A stretch of 64,000 nucleotides of DNA from Anaerosacchariphilus polymeriproducens (GCF_003363435.1 NZ_QRCT01000012.1:62001-126000), one strand, 5' to 3'; positions 18,160 through 27,848 are shown, counted from the first letter of the stretch. Made by a program: numbers and translations. Notes: a model not told the origin generated them from the letters alone.

Positions 18160-18480
18160 ATGGCATTAAAAAGCCGTAATCGAAAATATAAACGTAGAAG
18201 AAGTTCCAATCGTTTTGGCATGCTTTCTATTACAGTAGTGGTTCTATTGTTGTTATTTGTGATAACTGTTAAAAGTATTAAACTGCATCAACAGAATAAA
18301 GATTACAGTGCTAAAGAAGAATATCTTTTAGCTAAAATAGATGAAGAATCAGATCGTAAGAAAGATTTAAAAGAACAAGAGGAATATTCGAAAACGAAAA
18401 AGTACATTGAAGATATTGCGAAATCTAAATTAGGTCTGGTATATGAGAATGAGATTATTTTTAAATCTGAAAATGAATAA
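18160..18480 (+). CDS. divIC: Septum formation initiator, DivIC/FtsB family
   Basis: 106 residues: a basic N-terminus (KSRNRKYKRRRSSNRFG), one membrane segment (ITVVVLLLLFVITVKSI), then a charged coiled coil (about 45-85) and the short conserved end YIEDIAKSKLGLVYENEII. This is the architecture of DivIC, which works with FtsL/DivIB at the division septum. It lies between yabQ and spoIIE as in other Firmicutes. Confidence 0.9.
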   Translation: MALKSRNRKYKRRRSSNRFGMLSITVVVLLLLFVITVKSIKLHQQNKDYSAKEEYLLAKIDEESDRKKDLKEQEEYSKTKKYIEDIAKSKLGLVYENEIIFKSENE

Positions 18481-18492
18481 TGTGACCATAAT

Positions 18493-18535
18493 GGGGCGTA
18501 AAGGATGATTAGTATCATAAAATCCTTTACGCCCC
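18493..18535 (+). terminator. Hairpin after divIC
   Basis: A perfect 14-base stem GGGGCGTAAAGGAT / ATCCTTTACGCCCC with a 15-base loop, 12 bases after the divIC stop. It isolates spoIIE, which has its own promoter. Confidence 0.8.
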
Positions 18536-18570
18536 TTGAAATGTCAGGAAGCTTCAAAAGCAAAATATTC

Positions 18571-18636
18571 TGTCTAAAACTTTTTTAAAAATCAAAGCAA
18601 TGTTTGACAAAGATTTTAAGTTGTTCGCTCTATAAT
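18571..18636 (+). promoter_or_regulatory. spoIIE promoter with Spo0A-type spacing and 0A-box-like sites
   Basis: TTGACA at 18604-18609 and TATAAT at 18631-18636 are perfect hexamers but 21 bases apart. Bacillus spoIIE and spoIIG promoters have the same stretched spacing and need Spo0A~P. Sites one base off the 0A box TGTCGAA occur at 18571 (TGTCTAA) and, inverted, over the -35 box (TTTGACA, 18603-18609). Confidence 0.75.
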
Positions 18637-18669
18637 AGCCATTACCGAAAAAAATGGAGGATAGAGAGA

Positions 18670-20511
18670 ATGAAAAAAGGAAGTAGAAAAAAATTAATAA
18701 TTTGTTTGATAGGAGGAATCATAGGAAATATTCCTGTGGCAGGATGTTATCCGTTGGGGCTTGCTTATTTTATTGCAGTTTATATGGAACAAATTAACCG
18801 AAGTATGATTTTACCAATTACTTTATTGGGAATGTCAATATGTTTGCAGCCGATTGAGGTGATTAAATACGGACTGTGTATGATAGTGACAATGATATTG
18901 GTAGGCCTGATTGAGGAAATTGATAAGACATGCAGTCGTTTTGTAGGTGCAGCCATTGGAGGCATCAGTATTAGCGTTTTAGCTTTTGCAGGTAATTTAT
19001 TGCAAGAAAATCCTATTTTTCCGACCAGAGGTATTTTAGAAGGAATTTTCGTATTCTGTTTTGCAATTTTATTAGGAAGACTATTGCAATGGGTCGTATT
19101 TTCAAAGCAGGAAAATATGTTAGAGCTATTATCGGAAAATCAAAATAGAGAAAAGCTGAGAAGATATGCAGATTCCTATTTTAAGTTATCCAAAACGATA
19201 TCTACAGAAGCAAAGTATAAACAAAGACTTACAAATGATGATATACATGTTATGTTCGAGGAACTTGCAGGAAAAGTGTGCCATAATTGCAATCAATGTG
19301 CTTTGTGCTGGGAAAAAAATTATCAAAGTACATATCAAAGGACCTTTGAACTATTAGAGCAGTTAGAACAATACGGAAGGGGGTGCAAAGAAAAGCTGAA
19401 ACTGAAGTTAGGGGAATATTGTATTTGTCAGGATGTATTCATTGAGGAGGCGATTAGGATCTTTGAGCAGGCAAAACTTAATATGTCATGGTATAACCGA
19501 TTAATAGAAAATAGGGAAATTATTGCAAAGCAACTAAGCGAAACAGCTGAAATGATGCTCTATTGCTCTAGAGGAAATAAAGATATTACTCAGCAGGAAA
19601 ATCTTTTAGTGCAGCAAATAAAGAGACGGTTAGCTAGTAGATATATACAGGTAAAAGAAATTTCTATTATGGAAACAGATCAAAAAAGAAGAGAGATACA
19701 TTTGACTGCATCGTCCAAAAGGGGAATCTGTATCCCGGTCAAAGATATTGCAGATGAAATATCAGATATTTGTCAGCTGGGACTGGTACCTTCCCTTAAT
19801 AGTAAAACGATTTTAAATAAAACTTACACAGCTTTTGTTTTTGAGGAGGAACCTAAATATTATGTAGTACAGGGAGTAGCAAGGCGAGTTAAGGACGGAG
19901 AGCAGATTTCCGGAGATAATTTTTCTTTTATAGATGTCAGATTAGGTGAGAGTGTTATGAGTCTTTCGGATGGGATGGGTTCCGGAACCAGAGCATGTAA
20001 AGAAAGTGAAACGGTAATTGAGCTGTTAGAAAAGTTATTAGATGCAGGATTCGAAAAAGAAACTGCAATACAGATGATTAATTCTGCTATGGTATTACAA
20101 GGTGATGATGGATCTTTTTCAACAGTAGATTTGAGTGCTGTTAATCTTTACAGTGGTGTGTGTGAATTTCTTAAGATTGGTGCTTCAACAACATTTATCA
20201 GACGAAGAAACTGTGTGGAAGCAATACAGTCAACGAACCTTCCGATAGGAATTTTTCATCAGATCGAGGTAGAGAAAACTTTAAAAAAACTATATGGGGG
20301 AGAATATATTATTATGGTTTCGGATGGAGTCATTGAGGCAATACCAAGAAAAGAAAGAGAAATGGTAATGAAAGATATCATAGTTAACTCAAATGCGAAC
20401 CACCCGAAGGAAATAGCAGAAATGATGATCGAGCAAGTTCTGGAATATTCAGAACAAAAAATTTTGGATGATATGACTGTACTCGTATGCGGTATTTGGG
20501 AAAAGGTATAA
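18670..20511 (+). CDS. spoIIE: Stage II sporulation protein E (PP2C phosphatase)
   Basis: 613 residues from ATG 18670 (ATAGAGAG upstream; an earlier in-frame TTG would overlap the promoter -35). The first 150 residues form about five membrane segments. The middle has a Cys-rich stretch (VCHNCNQCALCWEK), and the C-terminal 200 residues form a PP2C-like phosphatase with LSDGMGSGTRACKES, VSDGVIEA and DDMTVLVCGIW. SpoIIE dephosphorylates SpoIIAA to activate sigma-F in the forespore. It is clearly shorter than Bacillus SpoIIE (about 800 residues, ten membrane segments), mainly in the membrane part. Confidence 0.92.
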   Translation: MKKGSRKKLIICLIGGIIGNIPVAGCYPLGLAYFIAVYMEQINRSMILPITLLGMSICLQPIEVIKYGLCMIVTMILVGLIEEIDKTCSRFVGAAIGGISISVLAFAGNLLQENPIFPTRGILEGIFVFCFAILLGRLLQWVVFSKQENMLELLSENQNREKLRRYADSYFKLSKTISTEAKYKQRLTNDDIHVMFEELAGKVCHNCNQCALCWEKNYQSTYQRTFELLEQLEQYGRGCKEKLKLKLGEYCICQDVFIEEAIRIFEQAKLNMSWYNRLIENREIIAKQLSETAEMMLYCSRGNKDITQQENLLVQQIKRRLASRYIQVKEISIMETDQKRREIHLTASSKRGICIPVKDIADEISDICQLGLVPSLNSKTILNKTYTAFVFEEEPKYYVVQGVARRVKDGEQISGDNFSFIDVRLGESVMSLSDGMGSGTRACKESETVIELLEKLLDAGFEKETAIQMINSAMVLQGDDGSFSTVDLSAVNLYSGVCEFLKIGASTTFIRRRNCVEAIQSTNLPIGIFHQIEVEKTLKKLYGGEYIIMVSDGVIEAIPRKEREMVMKDIIVNSNANHPKEIAEMMIEQVLEYSEQKILDDMTVLVCGIWEKV

Positions 20512-20517
20512 TTTTTC

Positions 20518-20546
20518 TTGATTTTTCCATAAAAATTCAATATTAT
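20518..20546 (+). promoter_or_regulatory. Probable tilS promoter
   Basis: TTGATT at 20518-20523, a 17-base spacer, TATTAT at 20541-20546, in the gap between spoIIE and tilS. Confidence 0.55.
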
Positions 20547-20628
20547 AATTAGAAAAAGTATTTTTTTGCGTAAATATCTAGTTCAAAAGAGGAATCTGGT
20601 AGTAGCATTAAAAAGATATGGAGAATAT

Positions 20629-22056
20629 ATGGTTAATAAAGTAGTCGATTATATGAAAAAATGGAATATGATAGAAGAAGGAGATGTTATTATCACAGGT
20701 GTATCCGGTGGAGCAGATTCCGTTTGTCTTCTTCATATTCTAAATAAACTTCAAAAAGATGATTCATTTTCTATTATAGTAGTTCATATTGAGCATGGTA
20801 TACGAGGTTTGGAAAGCGAATTAGATGCTCAATTTGTAGAAAACTTGGCGATGGAATATAATCTTAAATACAGGCAATACTCCTATGAAGTAAGGAAGAT
20901 AGCAAAAGAGCATCGCATATCCGAAGAAGAGGCGGGACGGAAAGTTCGTTATGAAGCATTTATGAATGCTTTGCATGAGTTTAAAGCAAATAAAATCGCA
21001 GTTGCTCATAATCAACAGGATAATGCGGAAACCATGTTAATGAATTTGTTTCGGGGCAGCGGACTTCAAGGCCTGGGAGGGATTCTTCCGGTGCGGGATC
21101 AGATTATTCGCCCATTACTTTGTTTAAGCAGAAAGGAAATTGAAAATTATCTAAAAAGTGAAGGAGTCCTTTATCGGACAGATAAAACGAATCTTTTAGA
21201 AGATTATACTAGAAATAAAGTAAGGAATCGAATCTTGCCATATATAACACAAGAAATAAATTTGAGGGCTGTCGAGCATATGGCTCAAACAGCCGACCAA
21301 ATGCGAGAAGTATACCAGTATGTGGAAGAACAGGCGCAGATTGCGTTTCATAATTGTGTACAATTGAAAGAGGGGATTGTAGAGATTCCTATCGATTTAT
21401 TTCATAAAGAAAATAATTTAATTCAGAAACAAATGATACGATTGGCAATACAATATCTTATACAACAGTTAAAAGATATATCTTCAGTGCATATTAACAG
21501 TATATATGAGCTGACGTTAAAATCAGTTAATAAAATAGTAGATTTACCATATTCATTAGTAGCGCAAAGATCTTATAAAAGTATAATAATTATGCATAAA
21601 CAGAATCTAAGAAAAGAAAAAGTCAAAAAATCAGAAGAGTTAAATATTATAATTCAAGTCCCTGGGACATATCAAATAGAAGATGATGAAATAGAGATTG
21701 AATTTTCTTTAATAAAAGAAAAAAATTTGAAAAAAAATCTAATAATTCCAGAAAAAACATATACCAAATGGTTAGACTGTGATAGAATAAATAGTGCTTT
21801 GCAAATACGTCATCGCCAACCAGGTGATTATTTAATGATAAATGAGAAGTTTGGAAAAAAGAAATTGAAAGATTATTTTATTGAACAGAAAATTCCAAGA
21901 GAAGACAGAGAAAACATCGTATTGTTGGCGGATGGTTCTCATATATTGTGGATTATAGGTTATAGAATTAGTGAGTATTATAAAGTTACAAATACTACAA
22001 AAAATATATTGAAAGTACAAGTGAATGGAGGCAATATACATGAGCGAAGAAGTTAG
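20629..22056 (+). CDS. tilS: tRNA(Ile)-lysidine synthetase
   Basis: 475 residues from ATG 20629 (GGAG five bases upstream; translation from an earlier TTG is less likely). The PP-loop is VSGGADSVCLLH, followed by HIEHGIRGLES and the AHNQQDNAETMLMNLFRGSG motif. The C-terminal TilS domain has IRHRQPGDY and KKLKDYFIEQKIPREDR. It makes lysidine at position 34 of the AUA-reading tRNA-Ile. hpt overlaps its end by 17 bases and ftsH follows, the conserved tilS-hpt-ftsH order. Confidence 0.94.
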   Translation: MVNKVVDYMKKWNMIEEGDVIITGVSGGADSVCLLHILNKLQKDDSFSIIVVHIEHGIRGLESELDAQFVENLAMEYNLKYRQYSYEVRKIAKEHRISEEEAGRKVRYEAFMNALHEFKANKIAVAHNQQDNAETMLMNLFRGSGLQGLGGILPVRDQIIRPLLCLSRKEIENYLKSEGVLYRTDKTNLLEDYTRNKVRNRILPYITQEINLRAVEHMAQTADQMREVYQYVEEQAQIAFHNCVQLKEGIVEIPIDLFHKENNLIQKQMIRLAIQYLIQQLKDISSVHINSIYELTLKSVNKIVDLPYSLVAQRSYKSIIIMHKQNLRKEKVKKSEELNIIIQVPGTYQIEDDEIEIEFSLIKEKNLKKNLIIPEKTYTKWLDCDRINSALQIRHRQPGDYLMINEKFGKKKLKDYFIEQKIPREDRENIVLLADGSHILWIIGYRISEYYKVTNTTKNILKVQVNGGNIHERRS

Positions 22057-22564
22057 AGTTTTATTATCTGAAGAGGAAGTGAAGATTAGGATAGAAGAGA
22101 TTGGAGCTCAGATCAGCAAAGATTATGAAGGGAAAACGGTTCATCTGATTTGTATTTTAAAAGGGGGAGTTTTCTTTATGTGCGATTTGGCCAAAACAGT
22201 TTCTGTTCCCGTATCATTTGATTTTATGTCTGTATCAAGTTACGGTAATGGTACGGATTCGAGCGGAATCGTAAAAATAGTAAAAGATTTGGATGATTCA
22301 ATTGAAGGGAAAGAAGTTCTTATTGTAGAAGATATTATAGATACAGGAAGAACATTAAATTATCTTATTGGAATTTTAGAAAAGAGGAATCCAAAGAGTA
22401 TTCGGTTATGTACATTATTAGACAAACCGGAGCGTCGTGTTGTGGATGTGAAAGTTGATTATATTGGATTTAGCGTTCCAGATAAGTTTGTAGTAGGATA
22501 TGGTTTGGACTATGAACAGAAATATAGAAATTTATCCTACATAGGGGTAGTAGAGAAAATATAA
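22040..22564 (+). CDS. hpt: Hypoxanthine phosphoribosyltransferase
   Basis: 174 residues from ATG 22040; the ribosome site GGAGG inside the tilS end rules out the ATG 15 bases upstream. The PRPP-binding motif is VLIVEDIIDTGRTLNYL, with LKGGVFFMCDL near the N-terminus and LLDKPERR later. It salvages hypoxanthine and guanine. Confidence 0.95.
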   Translation: MSEEVRVLLSEEEVKIRIEEIGAQISKDYEGKTVHLICILKGGVFFMCDLAKTVSVPVSFDFMSVSSYGNGTDSSGIVKIVKDLDDSIEGKEVLIVEDIIDTGRTLNYLIGILEKRNPKSIRLCTLLDKPERRVVDVKVDYIGFSVPDKFVVGYGLDYEQKYRNLSYIGVVEKI

Positions 22565-22582
22565 AACTGGAGGTATCTTAAA

Positions 22583-24406
22583 TTGAATAAAAGATTTAGA
22601 GGATTTGGCTTCTATCTCGTTCTATTATTGTTAGTGGCACTTGCAGTGTATGTATTGTCACAACAGTCATTGAATAAGAATGCATATACCTATGCAGATT
22701 TTATAGAATCATTGAGTGAAAACGATATAGAATCAGTTGAGGTTAGTCAAAATTCAGCAGTTCCAACCGGAGTATTAAAAGTCAAAATAAAATCATCCGA
22801 TCAAGAAAAGAAATTAAATGTATCGGATGTCAATGCGGTTCAAGAGCTGTTAAGAGATGAAAAATATGATGATGTGAAAGTTTATGTTAACAATGTAGAA
22901 AAAGAAGATGTTCTTTTTTCGATTATTGTACCGGTTGTCTTGATCATTGGAGGAATGTTCCTTCTGTTTATGATTATGAATAGTCAGGCTTCGGGAGGCG
23001 GTTCCGGAAATAAAGTGATGAATTTTGGTAAAAGCAGAGCCAAAATGATGGATAGTTCTCATAAAAGTGTTACGTTTAAAGATGTTGCCGGATTGGATGA
23101 AGAAAAAGAAGAGTTAGAAGAATTAGTGGACTTCTTAAAGGAACCCAGGAAGTATACCAAACTTGGTGCAAGGATACCAAAAGGTGTTATACTGGTTGGA
23201 CCGCCGGGAACCGGTAAGACAATGCTTGCTAAAGCAGTGGCCGGAGAGGCAGGAGTACCATTTTTCAGTATTTCAGGTTCAGACTTTGTTGAGATGTTTG
23301 TCGGTGTTGGAGCATCTCGTGTAAGGGATTTGTTTGCAGAAGCGAAAAAAAATTCACCATGTATTATTTTTATCGATGAAATTGATGCTGTTGCACGTCG
23401 TAGAGGAACCGGTATGGGCGGTGGCCATGATGAAAGAGAACAGACATTGAACCAGTTATTAGTAGAGATGGATGGTTTTGGTGTAAATGAAGGAATTATC
23501 GTTATGGCGGCAACCAACCGTGTAGATATTTTAGATCCTGCAATTTTACGTCCCGGACGTTTTGACAGAAAAGTAGGAGTCGGAAGACCGGATATTAAAG
23601 GCCGTGAAGAAATTCTTAAAGTACATTCCCAAGGAAAGCCTTTAGGAGATGATGTTGATCTGGCACAAATTGCGCAGACAACATCAGGTTTTACAGGAGC
23701 AGATTTGGAAAACTTGTTAAATGAAGCAGCTATATATGCTGCGAAAGGTGACAGAGCCTATATTATCCAAGAAGATATTAACCGTTCATTTATTAAGATA
23801 GGGATTGGTTCGGAAAAGAAGAGCCGGGTTATTTCTGAGAAAGAGAAGCGGATCACGGCTTATCATGAGGCAGGTCACGCGATATTATTCCACTTACTTC
23901 CGGATGTGGGACCTGTATATACCGTATCTATCATACCTACCGGTATGGGTGCGGCAGGTTATACAATGCCGTTACCGGAAAAGGATGAAATGTTTAATAC
24001 GAAGGGTCGTATGCTTCAGGATATCGTCGTTTCCTTAGGCGGACGTGTTGCAGAAGAACTTATTTTTGACGATATCACTACAGGTGCTTCACAAGATATC
24101 AAGCATGCTACAGGAATAGCAAAAGCTATGGTTACCAAATATGGAATGTCAGATCAGGTAGGATTAATTAATTATGATAATGACAGCGATGAAGTTTTTA
24201 TTGGAAGAGATCTGGCTCATACAAGAGGTTACGGAGAAAATGTAGCAAGTGTTATTGATAAAGAAGTAAAAGTAATCATTGATCAATGTTATGAGAAAGC
24301 AAGAACGATTGTACGAGAAAATGAAAATATTTTACACAGATGCGCTGAGCTATTATTACAAAAAGAGAAAATAGGTAGAGAAGAGTTTGAAGCCTTATTT
24401 TTGTAA
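22583..24406 (+). CDS. ftsH: ATP-dependent zinc metalloprotease FtsH
   Basis: 607 residues from TTG 22583, preceded by TGGAGG. Two membrane segments (about 8-25 and 112-132) flank a small external domain. The AAA+ module has Walker A GPPGTGKT at 206-213, the pore motif FVGVG, Walker [11 protein letters not shown] and the SRH ([17 protein letters not shown]). The protease zinc site is HEAGH near 427-431. FtsH degrades misfolded and regulatory membrane proteins. Confidence 0.97.
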   Translation: MNKRFRGFGFYLVLLLLVALAVYVLSQQSLNKNAYTYADFIESLSENDIESVEVSQNSAVPTGVLKVKIKSSDQEKKLNVSDVNAVQELLRDEKYDDVKVYVNNVEKEDVLFSIIVPVVLIIGGMFLLFMIMNSQASGGGSGNKVMNFGKSRAKMMDSSHKSVTFKDVAGLDEEKEELEELVDFLKEPRKYTKLGARIPKGVILVGPPGTGKTMLAKAVAGEAGVPFFSISGSDFVEMFVGVGASRVRDLFAEAKKNSPCIIFIDEIDAVARRRGTGMGGGHDEREQTLNQLLVEMDGFGVNEGIIVMAATNRVDILDPAILRPGRFDRKVGVGRPDIKGREEILKVHSQGKPLGDDVDLAQIAQTTSGFTGADLENLLNEAAIYAAKGDRAYIIQEDINRSFIKIGIGSEKKSRVISEKEKRITAYHEAGHAILFHLLPDVGPVYTVSIIPTGMGAAGYTMPLPEKDEMFNTKGRMLQDIVVSLGGRVAEELIFDDITTGASQDIKHATGIAKAMVTKYGMSDQVGLINYDNDSDEVFIGRDLAHTRGYGENVASVIDKEVKVIIDQCYEKARTIVRENENILHRCAELLLQKEKIGREEFEALFL

Positions 24407-24511
24407 AATCTGCAGACGTATTTTGGTTGAGTAAAAGAACGGGATTGTGCAATACTAACAAAAACAATATAGTAAATATGCTAAATTTGTGCACACTTAT
24501 TCTGTGCATAA

Positions 24512-24626
24512 TGCTATAATTACTATTGTAAAACCCCCCAATACATTATATAGTTTTTGCTACACCCCATAAGAAAGAAATACCTTCTCCTAAAAAGACA
24601 GCAGATCGAAAGGCTGTCTTTTTTAC
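24512..24626 (+). ncRNA. Candidate C-rich small RNA between ftsH and the GH13 gene
   Basis: The gap 24407-24741 has an extended -10 promoter (TGCTATAAT, 24512-24520) and, about 75 bases on, an intrinsic terminator (AAAAGACAGC 24593-24602, GCTGTCTTTT 24613-24622, T-run to 24626). The RNA between would be about 100 bases with unpaired-looking C-rich motifs ACCCCCC, ACACCCC and CCTTCTCC, able to pair with ribosome sites. No ORF of note fits it. It could instead be only the ftsH 3' end with a terminator. No -35 box is well placed. Confidence 0.4.
24593..24626 (+). terminator. Intrinsic terminator upstream of the GH13 gene
   Basis: Stem AAAAGACAGC / GCTGTCTTTT, loop AGATCGAAAG, then T-run. It ends either ftsH transcription or the candidate small RNA. 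Confidence 0.85.
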
Positions 24627-24741
24627 TTTATAAGAATTTATGTTATGAAATAAATAGGTTGTTCCCTTTATATAAAACTTGATTTGGGTTATAATTAATA
24701 GAAACAACAAACTAGGAATAAACAGGACAGAGGGCGATATT

Positions 24742-26862
24742 ATGAATTATCAATCATTTAGAGAGATAGAAATTAAAACATCATATATTATGAATGTCAG
24801 AATGCCATTGAACAAAAAGGCCATGTTCAGCGATGGGACATCAGAATATCGTAATCCGGAGGAACCGGAATGTTTTGAACATGTTGTTATAAAATTTAGA
24901 ACAGCTAAGAATAACGTAGATCGTGTATGGATTGTTTGTGAAGGCGAACTGGTTCTAATGAAAAAGGCGGCTTCTCATGGTCTGTTTGATTATTATGAAG
25001 GAGCTCTTCAATTGACGGATCAGGTAGTTAGTTATTACTTTCAGATAGAATCCGGGAGTATGATTTGCTTTTATGATAGCAGAGGTGTAGTTATTGAGCC
25101 CACAGAACATTATTATTTTAGAATAGCACCAGGTTTTTCTGTGCCGAAATGGGCGAAAGGAGCTGTGATGTATCAAATTTTCACAGACCGTTTCTATAAT
25201 GGAGATAAGTCTAATGATGTAGAGACCAGAGAATATGAATACATTGCAGATGGAACAATAAAGGTCGAGGACTGGAACAAGCCGCCTGCAATTATGGGAG
25301 TCCGTGAATTTTACGGAGGAGATTTGCAGGGGGTTTTAGATAAACTTGATTATTTGCAGGATTTAGGGATTGAAGCGATTTATTTTAATCCATTATTTGT
25401 ATCACCGTCGAACCATAAATATGATATTCAAGATTATGATTATATAGATCCTCATTTTGGGAAAATAGTTAGTGATGGCGGAGATGTTCTGGAATACTGG
25501 GATAAAGAGAACAGACATGCAAGTAAATATATACAAAGAGTAACCAATAAAGCTAATTTGGAAGCTAGTAATCAATTATTTATAGAATTAGTCAATGAAG
25601 CTCATAAAAGAGGAATTAAGGTAATATTGGATGGTGTCTTCAATCATTGTGGTTCTTTTAATAAATGGCTGGATAGAGAGCGTATCTATGAAGGACAAGA
25701 AGGATATGAAAAGGGCGCATATATATCTGAGGATAGCCCTTACCGAAGTTTTTTTCGATTTCATGAACCAAACAATTGGCCTTATAATTGGAGTTATGAT
25801 GGTTGGTGGGGACATGATACGTTACCTAAATTAAATTATGAAGAATCGGATGAGCTTTGTAAATATATTTTAGATATTGCTGCCAAATGGGTATCACCTC
25901 CATTTAATGCAGATGGCTGGAGACTTGATGTAGCTGCAGATTTAGGAATGACACAGGAATATAATCATTATTTTTGGCAGGAATTTCGAAGAGTAGTGAA
26001 AGAAAGTAATCCTCAGGCTATAATTTTGGCAGAACATTATGGAGATCCTTCCTCGTGGCTGCAGGGTGACCAATGGGATACGATTATGAACTACGATGCT
26101 TTTATGGAACCGTTGACTTGGTTTTTGACAGGGATGGAAAAGCATAGTGATGAATTCAGAGGAGATTTATTAGGAAATATACATCACTTTAAGGGTGCTA
26201 TGCAATACCATATGAATAATATGATGGCGCCTTCACTTCATTGTTCCATGAATGAGATATCGAATCATGATCATTCCAGATTTTTAACGCGTACGAATCG
26301 TATTGTAGGAAGAGTGGGTTCATTAGGTTCAGATGCGGCTAGTGAAAATGTTGAGAAGTCTGTTTTGAAAGAAGCAGTTGTTATCCAGATGACTTGGCCT
26401 GGAGCTCCGACTATTTACTACGGAGATGAAGCCGGTGTTTGTGGATTTACGGATCCGGACAATCGCCGTACATACCCGTGGGGTCAGGAGGATTTGGAAC
26501 TTATTGATTTTCATAAGGCAATGATTGCGATTCGACGTAAACATTCAGCTTTACGTAATGGTTCTTTCATGTTTTTGAAAGAAGATTATAATTTATTAGT
26601 CTATGGAAGATTTAATCGAATTGAACAGTTGGTGATAGCTGTTAATAATAATGACTACCAAATTTGTGTGGAAGTGGATGTCTGGCCGATTGGAATACCA
26701 GAAGAACCGGAAGTTATTATGCAGCAGATAATGCAGACGGACCAGTTTGGATATTCTAATGAGTCTATTGATGTCTTGGTACAAAGTGGAAAAGTAATTT
26801 TGGATTTAGACGAAAAGACAGCAGTAGTGTTGTATAGAAACAATGATAATATTTTGATTTAA
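24742..26862 (+). CDS. GH13 alpha-glycosidase (neopullulanase/cyclomaltodextrinase type)
   Basis: 706 residues from ATG 24742 (AGAGGGCG upstream). Residues 1-130 are a beta domain like the N-terminal module of neopullulanases. The catalytic barrel starts at WAKGAVMYQIFTDRF. The four GH13 regions are DGVFNHCG, GWRLDVAAD (nucleophile Asp), ILAEHYGDP (acid/base Glu) and NHDHSRFL. There is no signal peptide, so it acts on imported maltodextrins or cyclodextrins in the cytoplasm. No transporter is adjacent. The exact specificity cannot be read from sequence. Confidence 0.9.
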   Translation: MNYQSFREIEIKTSYIMNVRMPLNKKAMFSDGTSEYRNPEEPECFEHVVIKFRTAKNNVDRVWIVCEGELVLMKKAASHGLFDYYEGALQLTDQVVSYYFQIESGSMICFYDSRGVVIEPTEHYYFRIAPGFSVPKWAKGAVMYQIFTDRFYNGDKSNDVETREYEYIADGTIKVEDWNKPPAIMGVREFYGGDLQGVLDKLDYLQDLGIEAIYFNPLFVSPSNHKYDIQDYDYIDPHFGKIVSDGGDVLEYWDKENRHASKYIQRVTNKANLEASNQLFIELVNEAHKRGIKVILDGVFNHCGSFNKWLDRERIYEGQEGYEKGAYISEDSPYRSFFRFHEPNNWPYNWSYDGWWGHDTLPKLNYEESDELCKYILDIAAKWVSPPFNADGWRLDVAADLGMTQEYNHYFWQEFRRVVKESNPQAIILAEHYGDPSSWLQGDQWDTIMNYDAFMEPLTWFLTGMEKHSDEFRGDLLGNIHHFKGAMQYHMNNMMAPSLHCSMNEISNHDHSRFLTRTNRIVGRVGSLGSDAASENVEKSVLKEAVVIQMTWPGAPTIYYGDEAGVCGFTDPDNRRTYPWGQEDLELIDFHKAMIAIRRKHSALRNGSFMFLKEDYNLLVYGRFNRIEQLVIAVNNNDYQICVEVDVWPIGIPEEPEVIMQQIMQTDQFGYSNESIDVLVQSGKVILDLDEKTAVVLYRNNDNILI

Positions 26863-26955
26863 CAAATTATATTACCGTTCACGCTTCGGACAATGGGGCA
26901 ATGTTGTAAAGAGGTAGTGAGTGGTAATAATTTTAATAAAAATACAAATTTGGAC

Positions 26956-26984
26956 TTGCGTTCTAAGTAGAATTATGGTATAAC
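26956..26984 (+). promoter_or_regulatory. Promoter of the tRNA cluster
   Basis: TTGCGT at 26956-26961, a 17-base spacer, TATAAC at 26979-26984, 26 bases before the first tRNA. Confidence 0.6.
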
Positions 26985-27010
26985 TATATATTGTCAGGAC
27001 AAAATGACAT

Positions 27011-27092
27011 GGATGGGTTCCCGAGTGGCCAAAGGGGGCAGACTGTAAATCTGTTGGCATCGCCTTCGAAGGTTCGAATCCTTCTCCATCCA
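27011..27092 (+). tRNA. tRNA-Tyr (GTA)
   Basis: Cloverleaf with acceptor GGATGGG / TCCATCC, long variable arm, anticodon GTA in CTGTAAATC, T-loop GGTTCGAATCC. CCA is not encoded. First of five tRNA genes. Confidence 0.96.
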
Positions 27093-27111
27093 TTTAAGTA
27101 TCGCATCACTA

Positions 27112-27197
27112 GCCGGCGTGGCGGAACTGGCAGACGCACAGGACTTAAAATCCTGCGGGACTAATCTCCCGTACCGGTTCGATTCCGGTCGCCGGCA
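27112..27197 (+). tRNA. tRNA-Leu (TAA)
   Basis: Acceptor GCCGGCG / CGCCGGC, anticodon TAA in ACTTAAAAT, long variable arm (class II), T-loop GGTTCGATTCC. CCA is not encoded. Confidence 0.96.
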
Positions 27198-27271
27198 TCG
27201 AATACATATTTTGTTAGTATTCTTGCTTGATAATAAATTGTGTATCTTTTATTTCTGAATTTTAGAAATAA

Positions 27272-27344
<73 letters not shown>

Positions 27345-27368
27345 TTGCCGAATAAGGCAAAATCATAT

Positions 27369-27439
27369 GCGGGTGTAGTTCAATGGTAGAACACTAGCCT
27401 TCCAAGCTAGATACGTGGGTTCGATTCCCATCACCCGCT
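27369..27439 (+). tRNA. tRNA-Gly (TCC)
   Basis: Acceptor GCGGGTG / CACCCGC, anticodon TCC in CTTCCAAG, T-loop GGTTCGATTCC, discriminator T. CCA is not encoded. Confidence 0.96.
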
Positions 27440-27444
27440 TGCAT

Positions 27445-27590
27445 TGAGCACTTAACGAGGTATTTGCGAGTTTAGTGCGAAAGCACGCTTGGACACTTAG
27501 CGAAAACGAGCAAGGCGAAGTTTGAGGTTAGTGACCATAGTGTTACCCCGAAAGAGCACTTAACGAGGTATTTTCGAGTTTGGTGTTAGG
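27445..27590 (+). repeat. Hairpin-forming repeats between two tRNA-Gly genes
   Basis: The motif GAGCACTTAACGAGGTATTT occurs at 27445 and, almost unchanged, near 27554, each followed by a GAGTTTRGTG half. A degenerate copy (GACACTTAGCGAAAACGAGC) lies between. Each unit is an imperfect inverted repeat (GCACTTAAC pairs with GTTTAGTGC), so it folds into a hairpin in the tRNA precursor. It may be a processing or stability element, or a small mobile repeat that sits in tRNA arrays. Confidence 0.75.
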
Positions 27591-27608
27591 TGGAATTTCA
27601 TATGATAT

Positions 27609-27680
<72 letters not shown>

Positions 27681-27688
27681 TTTTGATT

Positions 27689-27735
27689 ATCGCTCAAACC
27701 TAGATTTTATAAGGGTTTGAGCGATTTTGCTTTTC
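27689..27735 (+). terminator. Terminator of the tRNA cluster
   Basis: A perfect 12-base stem ATCGCTCAAACC / GGTTTGAGCGAT followed by TTTGCTTTT. Versions of the same GCTCAAACC hairpin follow the lectin genes at 37528, 40177 and 40881. Confidence 0.9.
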
Positions 27736-27848
27736 GAAAAATTCAAGTATACTTGAGTACACTTTTAAGTTCGTTAACTTTTTAGGTCATAAGGTTAATT
27801 TAAGTTGTTTTAATGATTATTTGTATGTGAAGCAGAGATAAATTTTAA

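Noticed and set aside
23059-23517. Long antisense frame opposite ftsH (and similar ones opposite proS and amtB)
   Set aside because: No ribosome site or family motif; these are shadows of well-identified genes on the other strand.
27445-27590. CRISPR-like array
   Set aside because: Only two good repeats and one degenerate copy, palindromic, with irregular spacing and no cas genes in the window.
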